DNA of 64,000 nt from Kluyvera genomosp. 1. Its GTDB lineage: Bacteria; Pseudomonadota; Gammaproteobacteria; Enterobacterales; Enterobacteriaceae. A model generated the notes under the pieces. That model saw only the letters and a list, made by a program, of their open reading frames with translations, was not told the DNA's origin and searched no databases. Made by a program: the position numbers and the translations under genes. The DNA is taken from NCBI RefSeq assembly GCF_001266615.1, contig NZ_LGHZ01000012.1, positions 186,001 to 250,000 of the forward strand, given 5' to 3'. Shown in pieces: positions 10,783-19,428 of this stretch; positions within the stretch are counted from its first letter, which is position 1, and every line of letters starts with the position of its first letter.

Positions 10783-11906
10783 TTATTACAAATTCCATTA
10801 GTTGTATATGAATTATCTGCCTTGAAATAACTTTCTAAAGTTGTTATCAATAGTATTTGATAATTATCAATTGCTTCTTTTTCCGTATGAAAATCGTTAG
10901 CACAAAATGAATGTGGTTGACATCCATTATGTAATGCATTGATTAGTGCCCTATAGCTGTCTATTGCAGAGTTAGACCTAATATTAAAGTAATAGCAAAT
11001 GTCTCTCGCTAAAACAGCCTGGCCTTCTAAATATGCCAACCATGGAACAAGATAAGTAGCTAGATTTAAATCATAGTTTGTTCTAAATCGATTAGATAAA
11101 AAACCAAGTATTTCTTTCGCATAAATATCCCAAGCTAAAGTAAACATGCTCTTTTTCAAAGGTATATATGTATGTACTAAAGAACCACCAATTGGCACAT
11201 CATAATCAGCATTCAACAATACTCTTGAGCTAATAGATGCAGATAACGTTGGTGTATCCACACCTCTTTGTTTTAGCACATCTAAATCTTTTGAAGATAT
11301 AAAAAGTGATGCAATACCATTACTTTTAAAGAAATGAGAGGCCGTTAATGGACGAGCTGCAAAAACATCATCATTGAAATATATAAAATTCTCTGACAAT
11401 CCTTCGATTTTATGCAAATGCGCCTCAATGACATGAGAGTTAAACGTTGGAAGAAAAGCTTCATCAATAATATCGTGATGATCGACAACTTTAATTTTAC
11501 TCGATAAATAAAGAACATCTGGAATCTGATTATCGGTTACAATAAAAATATTCCTTACCCATGGCATATTAATTAGAACACTTTTTATTGAATAAAATAT
11601 CTCATTGTGATTGTCAAACCTTGCTTTATCAGTCGAATATCTACCTAACCGCTCTTTATTTTTTACATTATAATTATTAATTTTCTCAAGCCATTTTATA
11701 TCATTGTTATCCACCCATGTATACACCACATCTACTGGGAAATTGGTAGATAACTTACTCTCTATAACTATATCATGATCAATAAGCACTCTCTCTTCAT
11801 GTAATGGACACCGTATTTCATTCCTAATTATCGGGTGTCTTTTCATTAAATAATCGCGAAAAAAAAGACCAGGGGTTCGTACTAACTTAAATAATTTCTT
11901 CATCAT
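10779..11906 (-). CDS. Stealth-family sugar-1-phosphate transferase
   Basis: 375 residues with the conserved blocks of the Stealth family: DVVYTWVDNND at 59-69, RFDNHNEIFYSIKSVL at 96-111 followed by VTDNQIP, NSHVIEAHLHKI at 156-167 and YFNDDVFAARPL at 176-187. Known members are capsule polymerases that move hexose-1-phosphate from a UDP-sugar to the growing chain, making phosphodiester-linked capsule. The protein is soluble, and a basic/aromatic N-terminus (LFKLVRTPGLFFRDYLMKR) is shared with the next gene's product. It lies 38 bases after kpsT in the leftward operon and overlaps the large polymerase by 4 bases. The sugar cannot be read from sequence. AT-rich like its neighbours. Confidence 0.82.
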   Translation of the reverse strand: MMKKLFKLVRTPGLFFRDYLMKRHPIIRNEIRCPLHEERVLIDHDIVIESKLSTNFPVDVVYTWVDNNDIKWLEKINNYNVKNKERLGRYSTDKARFDNHNEIFYSIKSVLINMPWVRNIFIVTDNQIPDVLYLSSKIKVVDHHDIIDEAFLPTFNSHVIEAHLHKIEGLSENFIYFNDDVFAARPLTASHFFKSNGIASLFISSKDLDVLKQRGVDTPTLSASISSRVLLNADYDVPIGGSLVHTYIPLKKSMFTLAWDIYAKEILGFLSNRFRTNYDLNLATYLVPWLAYLEGQAVLARDICYYFNIRSNSAIDSYRALINALHNGCQPHSFCANDFHTEKEAIDNYQILLITTLESYFKADNSYTTNGICNK

Positions 11907-11944
11907 CCACCTTGATTATATTTAATGCGTAATACACGATATAA

Positions 11945-12616
11945 TCAAACTATACCAAACTCTTCAAACCTATATTTTTTTATAGCATCTATGACCGTAT
12001 CGAAATATGTCACATTATTATCACGATCGAAAAACAATGCAGCATCACAATGTTCAACTAATGAGTGAAAACTGTGTGACACCATTAATATATTTGATTG
12101 CCTACCACGTTCCTTAAATATATCAGAGCATTTTTTTTTGAATTTTTCATCTCCAACAGCGGTAACTTCATCCACTAAGTAATAATCAAATTCAAATGCC
12201 ATACTTAGCCCAAAACCAAGTCTTGATCGCATTCCGGAAGAATATGTGTTGATTGGCATATCAAAGTATTTATCTAACTCAGAAAACTCTTCGACAAAAT
12301 CAACAACATCAGAAACACGGGCTTCCTTAGCATAAACCCGAGCAACAAACTTTACATTATCTCGGCCTGAAAGGCTTCCCTGAAACCCACCAGATAAACC
12401 TACAGGCCATGAAATTTTTTTATTAGTTATAACTTTTCCTCGATCAGGCTTATCTATACCGCCGATAATTCTTAGTAATGTAGATTTTCCTGCTCCATTT
12501 CTGCCTACTAAGGCTATGCTCTTATGTTCCGGAAGAACAATGCTTACATCCTTAAATACATACTTCCGACCATGTGGAGTTTTATAACTTTTCGTTAAAC
12601 CTTCAATCTCTATCAT
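11945..12616 (-). CDS. kpsT: KpsT capsule export ATPase
   Basis: 223 residues, the ATP-binding half of the KpsMT ABC exporter that carries finished capsule across the inner membrane. Walker A GRNGAGKST lies near residues 38-46, the ABC signature region is YSSGMRSRLGFGLSMAF, and Walker B is YYLVDE followed by VGDEKF. The switch histidine is in MVSHSFHS. Start overlaps the end of kpsM by 4 bases (ATGA), the usual kpsMT arrangement. AT-rich compared with kpsDCS. Confidence 0.95.
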   Translation of the reverse strand: MIEIEGLTKSYKTPHGRKYVFKDVSIVLPEHKSIALVGRNGAGKSTLLRIIGGIDKPDRGKVITNKKISWPVGLSGGFQGSLSGRDNVKFVARVYAKEARVSDVVDFVEEFSELDKYFDMPINTYSSGMRSRLGFGLSMAFEFDYYLVDEVTAVGDEKFKKKCSDIFKERGRQSNILMVSHSFHSLVEHCDAALFFDRDNNVTYFDTVIDAIKKYRFEEFGIV

Positions 12617-13389
12617 GATGTGAGCATTGCCTCTTCCTGAAATTCATACAATACAATTCCTATAAAAAATGTAAGTAATGAACTAAATGCCAAGTACCAC
12701 ATACTGACGCCAGCACTTGAATATCCTGCAACAACAGACTCTCTGCTTATCTCAACGGCATGAACTATTGGATTAATTAAAATATACTTCCTATACTCCT
12801 CTGGAATAGAGTGCAATGGAAACATAATGCATGAAATGAAATAAAGTGGTTTCAATAGAATAGGAAGAAATTTTTCAGTCTCCCTAAATGTTTTGCCTAT
12901 CACCATAAAAATAGTACCTACTCCACACGCAAAAATGATAATGCAAAACCATGCCATAACGAGATCTATAATCTGATTCACCTCATATTCCTCACCAAGC
13001 AAACCAACCAATGCCATCAAAAATATATATACCGAAACATAGATGAAACTCTCAAGAATAGCTCTTGCAAATATAGTATCGATTGGTTTTACTGGTTTAT
13101 AGTTGAATAAACCTGAGTTTGCATCGATTGCTTTTATTGACCGGTTACTTATATTCGTAAATATGAAGTATGGTATCAGTCCATTTAATATAAAAACGGG
13201 AAAAGATATATCCGGCATTGTTTTCTTCATAATGTAACCGAATATTGTTAAAAGAATTAAAAGATGAGCAGCCGGCTCCAACACCGCCCACAAATATCCC
13301 AATCTATACTTTCCAAAGCGCGTTTTTATTTCACGCATGAATAATGCTTTGATAACCGCCTTCTGTACTTCTAAGCCGCTCCTCGCCAT
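12613..13389 (-). CDS. kpsM: KpsM capsule export permease
   Basis: 258 residues, the normal KpsM length, starting MARSG as in E. coli. It is an integral membrane protein of the ABC-2 family with about six hydrophobic helices and the characteristic amphipathic N-terminus (FMREIKTRFGKYRLGYLWAVLEP). It ends in EEAMLTS, also typical of the family. It forms the transmembrane half of the capsule exporter with KpsT. It is the first gene of the leftward operon, with a JUMPstart/ops element 30 bases before the start codon. Confidence 0.95.
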   Translation of the reverse strand: MARSGLEVQKAVIKALFMREIKTRFGKYRLGYLWAVLEPAAHLLILLTIFGYIMKKTMPDISFPVFILNGLIPYFIFTNISNRSIKAIDANSGLFNYKPVKPIDTIFARAILESFIYVSVYIFLMALVGLLGEEYEVNQIIDLVMAWFCIIIFACGVGTIFMVIGKTFRETEKFLPILLKPLYFISCIMFPLHSIPEEYRKYILINPIVHAVEISRESVVAGYSSAGVSMWYLAFSSLLTFFIGIVLYEFQEEAMLTS

Positions 13390-13418
13390 ACAACCTCAAT
13401 CTGTCACTTTATTTTTGG

Positions 13419-13456
13419 CACGCTACCGCCCATGGCTTATAGCTACCAGAATGCTA
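13419..13456 (-). promoter_or_regulatory. JUMPstart element with ops (RfaH recruitment site)
   Basis: Read on the minus strand, the leader of kpsM contains CATTCTGGTAGCT followed by ATAAGCC and GGCGGTAGCGTG (13430 to 13419). GGCGGTAGCGTG is the ops core, where RfaH loads onto paused RNA polymerase, and the whole block matches the JUMPstart layout found before long surface-polysaccharide operons. RfaH-dependent antitermination of kpsMT and the serotype genes is therefore expected. Confidence 0.93.
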
Positions 13457-13824
13457 ACGGTGAAAACATATATTTTTGGGAAATGATTAAAGAGAGAGAT
13501 GCAAATATATTAAATGCCTGAATATATTTTTCAGCTATCGGAGAGGCCCGAAACATCACTCCATTGAACATTTCAGAAGGCACTTATGCCTTGCTGTATT
13601 GTACTCAATCTCGTGTTATTTCGCAGTCTATGTGATTTAGTTAAATTAAAAACGGGTTTAAATTTATCTTATAATTGATAGGAATTCATTAGAATCAATA
13701 TAAAAAAGATATAAATACACTCTACGGGTATATTTATATATATCTATTATTAAAATATATTCATAATAAACAATACAATGAATGGATATAATTCAAAATA
13801 ACGCTCGATTTTATATTATATATA

Positions 13825-13851
13825 AAGGGCTTTTTCATCAGAAAAGCCCTT
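13825..13851 (-). terminator. Terminator downstream of nadR
   Basis: Ten-base perfect arms AAGGGCTTTT and AAAAGCCCTT around a 7-base loop, 8 bases past the nadR stop. The arms end in T/A runs on both strands, so it may also stop transcription from the other side. Confidence 0.8.
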
Positions 13852-13858
13852 CATTTAA

Positions 13859-15085
13859 TCAGTCGCCCATTAACTCTTTCACCAATTCGACGCAGCGCAA
13901 GAAGCGTGAGTCATAATCCGACTCTTCAACGTGGACAAAATCAATGTTGTTCTTCTCGAGCATTGAGACCAACAACGTTTGGAACTCCTTCCGGTCTACT
14001 GAGCTACCGAGGCTACGCAAACCATCAGCCACCCATGGTGTATTGTTTTCCAGCAGAATGACCAGATCGAAACGATATTCATCGATCAACGCCTGCACAA
14101 AGGGATGTTCACGTCCTTCATACTTCTTACAAAACGCTTGAGTACTAACAAAATCAGTATCAATAAATGCCACTTTGTTAGCATACTTCACCGCAAAATC
14201 GATGTACTGCGCGTGGCCAAGGGCAATTTTATCGTAGTCTGAATACTGAAGTGCCATCTCATCACCGCCCAGGTGAGAGAAAACATAGTCGCGCCCATAT
14301 TCCCACGCACTGGTGGTATTGAAGATATTCGCCAGCTTATTCACCAGCGTTGATTTCCCGCTCGACTCGCCGCCGAGGATTGCCACTGTACGCACAAAAA
14401 AGGGCTTAACTTCAGTTGGTATATAATCCCAATAGCGGAAAGGATTTTCACGTATCTGCGCACCGCTGATATTCATGAAGGTACGTTTCGGGTCCACCAG
14501 CACGGTTTCAATTCCCAGATGTTCGAGATATTGCGGCGCATCGGACTCTTCGGAGGTATAAATCCAGTTAGGCTGAATGCCCTTCTCCTCCATGAAGTTT
14601 TTTATCCCCGCGCTCCATACGTCCCAACCATGCGGATACGGTTCCATCCCTTCTTCATTAAAAGCATGGATACGAATATTTTTTTGATATTTGAAAGTCT
14701 GTAAAAGCCAGCGTAGGCGATCGGGCACCGTTGGCTGCTGAGACATCGCACTCTCTTCAAACAGTGCGCGATCGCGAGTGTCATCATAACCCATGATGAT
14801 ATGTAACTCGTCCACCTGACTGCAGGCGCGCTGAATAAGATAGATATGCCCCGTATGCAGGGGATAAAACTTCCCAAAGACCACGCCGATATTTTTTTGC
14901 TGGCGTGGGAATTCCAGATTGAGAAAACGGTGTAACGCTTCCAGCTTTTGCGCGCTGGGGCTTTTAATTTTGGCATTCAAAAGCTGGCTTAAATAGCCCT
15001 TGGTCATGCCGCTCGCGTCAGCGACCTGCTGTAAGGTGCAGCCTTTCTGACGGATTGCGGTTTTAAGATAGTCAAACGATGACAC
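13859..15085 (-). CDS. nadR: NadR: NAD regulator / NMN adenylyltransferase / ribosylnicotinamide kinase
   Basis: 408 residues in three domains. An N-terminal helix-turn-helix (QQVADASGMTKGYLSQLLNAK) represses NAD synthesis genes. The NMN adenylyltransferase core has GKFYPLHTGHIYL (HxGH near residue 75). The C-terminal kinase has Walker A GGESSGKST near residue 237. I start at the GTG at 15085, because AGGAGG lies 5 bases upstream and E. coli NadR starts with the same SSFDYLK; a TTG five codons earlier is the longer alternative. It lies downstream of radA but has its own candidate -10 (TATAAT, 15129 to 15124). Confidence 0.95.
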   Translation of the reverse strand: MSSFDYLKTAIRQKGCTLQQVADASGMTKGYLSQLLNAKIKSPSAQKLEALHRFLNLEFPRQQKNIGVVFGKFYPLHTGHIYLIQRACSQVDELHIIMGYDDTRDRALFEESAMSQQPTVPDRLRWLLQTFKYQKNIRIHAFNEEGMEPYPHGWDVWSAGIKNFMEEKGIQPNWIYTSEESDAPQYLEHLGIETVLVDPKRTFMNISGAQIRENPFRYWDYIPTEVKPFFVRTVAILGGESSGKSTLVNKLANIFNTTSAWEYGRDYVFSHLGGDEMALQYSDYDKIALGHAQYIDFAVKYANKVAFIDTDFVSTQAFCKKYEGREHPFVQALIDEYRFDLVILLENNTPWVADGLRSLGSSVDRKEFQTLLVSMLEKNNIDFVHVEESDYDSRFLRCVELVKELMGD

Positions 15086-15123
15086 AAGAGCCTCCTGCAA
15101 AAATTGGGATAAACCATATACCC

Positions 15124-15164
15124 ATTATACAAAAAACCCGGAAGTCCTCACCGCACTATCCGGG
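15124..15164 (-). terminator. radA terminator abutting a nadR -10 box
   Basis: On the minus strand CCCGGA and TCCGGG pair (with a bulged T and an inner AGT/ACT), followed at once by TTTTTTG. This is a good intrinsic terminator after radA. The T run leads directly into TATAAT, a perfect -10 hexamer for nadR, 38 bases before its GTG start. No good -35 is visible. Confidence 0.6.
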
Positions 15165-15198
15165 CCAATATGTCCGACAATATTGAGTAACGTCGTAT

Positions 15199-16587
15199 CT
15201 ATGAATATAAATCGTCAAAAACACCGAGTGCGTCAGACAGTTTTTTCACGCCAAACACCTGCATCCCTTCCGGGAGTTTCTTGGGTACGTTTGCTGCAGG
15301 GACAATCGCGCGGCGAAAACCGTGCTTCGCCGCTTCTGATATACGCTCCTGGCCACTCGGCACAGGACGAATCTCACCGGCCAACCCGACTTCACCAAAT
15401 ACCACCAGATCGTGTGGAAGTGGTCTATCGCGCAGACTAGAAACCATCGCTAAAAGCAACGCAAGATCGGCGCTGGTCTCCGTCACCTTCACGCCGCCGA
15501 CGACGTTAACAAACACGTCCTGATCGGACATCTGCAGGCCACCATGACGATGCAGTACCGCCAGCAGAATCGCCAGACGATTCTGCTCAAGCCCCACGGC
15601 AACACGCCTTGGGTTCGCCATCATCGATTGATCCACCAGCGCCTGAATCTCAACCAGCAGCGGCCGCGTGCCTTCCCAAACCACCATCACCGAACTACCG
15701 GAGGTGACTTCATCACCACGGCTTAGGAAAATAGCGGATGGATTGCTAACCTCACGCAGGCCCTGCTCGGTCATGGCAAACACGCCCAGTTCATTCACCG
15801 CACCAAAACGGTTCTTATGGCTTCGCAGGGTACGGAAACGTGAATCGGCGTCGCCATCAAGCAGAACTGAACAGTCGATACAGTGTTCCAGCACCTTTGG
15901 GCCGGCCAGAGAACCATCTTTCGTCACATGGCCAACCATCACAATAGCCACACCGCGGGTTTTGGCAAAGCGCGTGAGATATGCCGCAGTCTCGCGCACC
16001 TGCGCAACGCTGCCCGGCGACGACTGGATATCCGCCATGTGCATCACCTGGATGGAGTCGATAACCATCAGCTTCGGCTGCTCTTCCTCAGCAATCAGGC
16101 AAATTTGTTCAATGCTGGTTTCCGAGAGCATATTCAAATTAGCGGTCGGCAAGCCCAGGCGATGCGCGCGCATGGCCACCTGCTGCAGCGACTCTTCCCC
16201 GGTGACATACAGCGTTTTCATCTGTTCAGCCAGTTTGCACAAGGTTTGCAGTAGCAGCGTCGATTTCCCGGCTCCCGGGTTACCGCCAATCAGAATCGCG
16301 CTACCAGGCACCACACCGCCGCCCAATACGCGATCGAACTCTTTAAAGCCGGTAGAAAAGCGCGGCAGTGCCTCCAGGCTAATGTCGGACAACTTCTGGA
16401 CTTTTGCGACGCCCGCATTTCCCGCATAACCACTTAAGCGCTCATTACGTGCGACCGTTGGAGAAGCCGCAACGCGCACTTCGGTGATGGTATTCCACGC
16501 CTGGCAGGCGCTGCACTGCCCCTGCCAGCGAGGGTAATCCGCACCGCATTCATTACAGACAAATGCGCGTTTAGGAGCTTTCGCCAC
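15199..16587 (-). CDS. radA: RadA/Sms DNA recombination ATPase
   Basis: 462 residues. RadA is a RecA-related helicase that drives branch migration in recombination and repair. It has an N-terminal four-cysteine zinc finger (CNECG...CSAC, residues 11-30), Walker A GGNPGAGKST near residue 96, the RadA-specific KNRFG motif, and a C-terminal Lon-protease-like domain (GEVGLAGEIRPVP). It lies 10 bases after serB on the same strand, as in E. coli, so serB-radA form an operon. Confidence 0.97.
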   Translation of the reverse strand: MAKAPKRAFVCNECGADYPRWQGQCSACQAWNTITEVRVAASPTVARNERLSGYAGNAGVAKVQKLSDISLEALPRFSTGFKEFDRVLGGGVVPGSAILIGGNPGAGKSTLLLQTLCKLAEQMKTLYVTGEESLQQVAMRAHRLGLPTANLNMLSETSIEQICLIAEEEQPKLMVIDSIQVMHMADIQSSPGSVAQVRETAAYLTRFAKTRGVAIVMVGHVTKDGSLAGPKVLEHCIDCSVLLDGDADSRFRTLRSHKNRFGAVNELGVFAMTEQGLREVSNPSAIFLSRGDEVTSGSSVMVVWEGTRPLLVEIQALVDQSMMANPRRVAVGLEQNRLAILLAVLHRHGGLQMSDQDVFVNVVGGVKVTETSADLALLLAMVSSLRDRPLPHDLVVFGEVGLAGEIRPVPSGQERISEAAKHGFRRAIVPAANVPKKLPEGMQVFGVKKLSDALGVFDDLYS

Positions 16588-16597
16588 GTTAACCTCT

Positions 16598-17569
16598 TTA
16601 TTTCTGATTCAGGCTGCCGGAGAGGATACAGAATACCCCCATCAAGTCAGCATGACGGATAGTGACTTCCGTCTGTTCATTCACTTTTGGTTTGGCATGA
16701 TACGCAATACCCAACCCGGCCGTTTTGATCATCGGCAGATCGTTGGCACCATCACCGATAGCCACCGTCTGCGCATGGTTGATTTCATGTTTTTCAGCCA
16801 GCTCGAGCAGCGTTTTGGCTTTGTACTGCGCATCGACAATATCGCCCACCACTTCTCCCGTTAACTTGCCGTCGCGAATACCCAGTTCATTGGCAACCGC
16901 CGCAGTCAAACGCAGCTTGTCGCGCAGGTATTCAGCAAAGAAGGTGAAGCCGCCGGACGCAATGGCCACTTTCCAGCCCAGCGTTTCGAGTTTTAACACC
17001 AACTGGGTTAAGCCGGGCATTAATGGCAACGTGTCGCGTACCTGACGCAGAATATTAGCGTCAGCATCCTTCAGCGTCGCAACGCGTTGGCGCAGGCTGG
17101 CACTAAAATCCAGTTCGCCTCGCATCGCGCGTTCGGTCACTTCAGAAACCAGCTCCCCGGTTCCGGCAAGTTTGGCAATCTCATCGATACATTCGATCTG
17201 GATCGCCGTGGAATCCATATCCATCACTAGCAGACCCGGCGTACGGAGATGAGGAATTTTCCCCAGCGGGGCGACATCCAACGTGGCCTCATGTGCCAAG
17301 CGTGTCGCTCGCGGGGTTAATGAACCCGCCAGACGAATCACCTGATAGTCTTCAACGCACCAGGCTGCTACGATCACCATAGCCGCACCCAGTTTTCGCT
17401 GATAAGTTGTCAGGCGATCCTTATTGAGGCCACGGCCATACAGCAGCCAGCCGCTGCGTCCGGCGTGATAATCCAGCGGCATCACTTCATCACCGCTAAG
17501 CGAAAGCGGCAACCCAGGCCACAAGGAGACATCTTCAGGCAGGTCGCACCAGGTCAAACTGTTTGGCAT
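16598..17569 (-). CDS. serB: SerB phosphoserine phosphatase
   Basis: 323 residues. It removes phosphate from L-phosphoserine in the last step of serine synthesis. HAD-family motifs are DMDSTAIQIECIDE (nucleophile Asp), SGGF and GDGANDLPMI; an ACT-like N-terminal domain precedes them. The frame is open to 17686, but I start at the ATG at 17569, which has GGAG upstream and matches the E. coli start (MPN-TWCDLPEDVSLW). It is first of the serB-radA operon and divergent from ytjB across 104 bases. Confidence 0.96.
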   Translation of the reverse strand: MPNSLTWCDLPEDVSLWPGLPLSLSGDEVMPLDYHAGRSGWLLYGRGLNKDRLTTYQRKLGAAMVIVAAWCVEDYQVIRLAGSLTPRATRLAHEATLDVAPLGKIPHLRTPGLLVMDMDSTAIQIECIDEIAKLAGTGELVSEVTERAMRGELDFSASLRQRVATLKDADANILRQVRDTLPLMPGLTQLVLKLETLGWKVAIASGGFTFFAEYLRDKLRLTAAVANELGIRDGKLTGEVVGDIVDAQYKAKTLLELAEKHEINHAQTVAIGDGANDLPMIKTAGLGIAYHAKPKVNEQTEVTIRHADLMGVFCILSGSLNQK

Positions 17570-17673
17570 TACAGCTCCAATCTTCTCTATTAAGCCCAGG
17601 AAAATAACGCATGAGGCTACCTTGTAACCAACGCTTCTGGCAACATTAAGCTGTAAATTTTCAAAGGTGGAAT

Positions 17674-18306
17674 ATGGTTCGCGCAAAACTGAAATTTCGA
17701 CTGCATCGCACCGCGATTGTTCTGATATGTCTCGCCCTGCTGGTCGCTTTGATGCAGGGAGCCTCCTGGTTCAGTCAACAAAGCCAAAAACAGCGAAATC
17801 CTCAGCTCGAAGAACTCGCCAGAACGCTGGCCTATCAGGTTTCGCTGAACCTGGCCCCCATGATGAAAAGCGAAACGCCGGACGAGAAAAAAATTGGCAA
17901 TTTACTCAAACAACTTACCGTTAAAAGCCGCATTCTCGATGCTGGCGTTTATGATGAACAAGGCGATCTGATCGCCCGCGCCGGTGAACAGGTCGATCTC
18001 CGCGATCGCCTTGCGCTCGATGGTAAAAAGGCCGGTAGTTACTTCAATCAGCAGATCGTCGAACCTATTCAAGGGAAGAATGGTCCGCTGGGCTATCTAC
18101 GCCTGACGCTGGATACCCATACCATCGCCACCGAATCCGGGCAGGTGGATAACACCACCAACATTTTACGCCTGATGCTACTGCTATCGCTGGCGATTGG
18201 CGTCGTGCTGGCCCGCACCCTGCTGCGCGGTAAACGCACCCGCTGGCAGCAGTCACCGTTCCTGCTCACCGCCAATAAGCCGGTGCAGGACGAAGATAAA
18301 GATTAA
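17674..18306 (+). CDS. ytjB: YtjB/Smp membrane protein
   Basis: 210 residues, the Smp family located beside serB. It has one N-terminal membrane helix (about 13-33), a periplasmic domain (VYDEQGDLIARAGEQVDLRDRL, sensor-like), and a second helix near 167-183 followed by a basic tail. The function is not established. AGGTGG lies before the ATG. It overlaps nothing and is followed by lplA after 18 bases, so the two are probably co-transcribed and divergent from serB. Confidence 0.88.
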   Translation: MVRAKLKFRLHRTAIVLICLALLVALMQGASWFSQQSQKQRNPQLEELARTLAYQVSLNLAPMMKSETPDEKKIGNLLKQLTVKSRILDAGVYDEQGDLIARAGEQVDLRDRLALDGKKAGSYFNQQIVEPIQGKNGPLGYLRLTLDTHTIATESGQVDNTTNILRLMLLLSLAIGVVLARTLLRGKRTRWQQSPFLLTANKPVQDEDKD

Positions 18307-18324
18307 TCAGAAAAGGAAATCGCT

Positions 18325-19341
18325 ATGCCAACGCTGCGCCTGCTGCTTTCAGATTCTCACGATCCGTGGTTTAACCTCGCCGTTGAGGAGTGCATTTTTC
18401 GCCAGATGCCTGCCACTCAGCGGGTACTCTTCCTGTGGCGTAATGCCGATACGGTGGTTATCGGTCGGGCACAGAATCCGTGGAAAGAGTGTAATACCCG
18501 GCGTATGGAAGAAGATAACGTTCGTCTGGCGCGCCGGAGCAGCGGCGGTGGCGCGGTATTCCACGATCTGGGGAATACCTGCTTCACCTTTATGGCCGGT
18601 AAGCCGGAGTATGACAAAACCATCTCCACGGCTATCGTGCTAGAGGCGTTGAATTCGCTGGGGATCACCGCAGAGGCTTCCGGGCGTAACGATCTGATCG
18701 TCAAAACCGATGAGGGAGACCGCAAAGTTTCGGGTTCGGCCTATCGAGAAACCAAAGATCGCGGCTTTCATCACGGCACGCTGCTGCTCAATGCCGACCT
18801 TAGCCGTTTGGCCAACTACTTGAATCCGGATAAGAAAAAGCTACAGGCCAAGGGAATTACTTCCGTGCGTGGCCGCGTGGCGAACCTGGTTGAGCTGCTG
18901 CCAAATATTACCCATGAACAAATTTGTGAAGCCGTGACTGAAGCCTTCTTTCAGCATTACGGTGAGCGCGTCGAAGCAGAGATTATCTCTCCCGATAAAG
19001 CCCCCGACCTGCCCAACTTTGCCGAAACCTTTGCTCGGCAGAGCAGCTGGGAGTGGAACTTCGGTCAGGCGCCCGCCTTTTCACATCTGCTGGATGAGCG
19101 TTTTACCTGGGGCGGCGTAGAGCTGCATTTCGATGTTGAGAAAGGTCTAATCACCCGCACGCAGGTATTTACCGATAGCCTGAACCCTGCGCCGCTGGAA
19201 GCGCTTGCTGAGCGTTTACAAGGCTGTCAGTACCGTTCAGACGTGCTGCAGAAAACCTGCGAAGCGTTGATTGATGATTTTCCGGAACAGGAAAGCGAGC
19301 TGCGGGAACTGTCGATGTGGATTGCGGGGGCTGTGCGCTAA
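18325..19341 (+). CDS. lplA: LplA lipoate-protein ligase A
   Basis: 338 residues, identical in length to the E. coli enzyme. It activates free lipoate with ATP and attaches it to lysines of E2 and GcvH proteins. The lipoate-binding loop [15 protein letters not shown] lies near residues 71-85 and the catalytic lysine region is [10 protein letters not shown] near 133. AAGGAAAT precedes the ATG. In E. coli yjjJ follows; here the next gene is deoD, facing it. Confidence 0.97.
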   Translation: MPTLRLLLSDSHDPWFNLAVEECIFRQMPATQRVLFLWRNADTVVIGRAQNPWKECNTRRMEEDNVRLARRSSGGGAVFHDLGNTCFTFMAGKPEYDKTISTAIVLEALNSLGITAEASGRNDLIVKTDEGDRKVSGSAYRETKDRGFHHGTLLLNADLSRLANYLNPDKKKLQAKGITSVRGRVANLVELLPNITHEQICEAVTEAFFQHYGERVEAEIISPDKAPDLPNFAETFARQSSWEWNFGQAPAFSHLLDERFTWGGVELHFDVEKGLITRTQVFTDSLNPAPLEALAERLQGCQYRSDVLQKTCEALIDDFPEQESELRELSMWIAGAVR

Positions 19342-19344
19342 TAA

Positions 19345-19418
19345 ATTGCCGGAGAGCGATAACGCCTTCTCCGGCAATATTCATACCTGTAAACCCGGTG
19401 AGCATCGCACCACCGGGT
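19345..19418. terminator. Two hairpins between convergent lplA and deoD
   Basis: ATTGCCGGAGA/TCTCCGGCAAT (19345-19378, 11-base perfect arms) and ACCCGGTG/CACCGGGT (19393-19418, 8-base arms). Neither has a strong T run, but placed between convergent stops they probably end both transcripts. Confidence 0.6.
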
Positions 19419-19428
19419 ACAACAATGT

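Larger units (their letters stand above)
13390..13858. other. AT-rich intergenic region between kpsM and nadR
   Basis: 469 bases. The kpsM-proximal end holds the JUMPstart/ops element, and the nadR-proximal end holds a terminator hairpin. The middle (about 13460-13820) is extremely AT-rich with many short A/T runs. The kpsM promoter must lie there or close by, but I cannot pick a convincing -35/-10 pair. No open frame worth calling and no tRNA, IS end or att-like repeat was seen. Confidence 0.7.
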
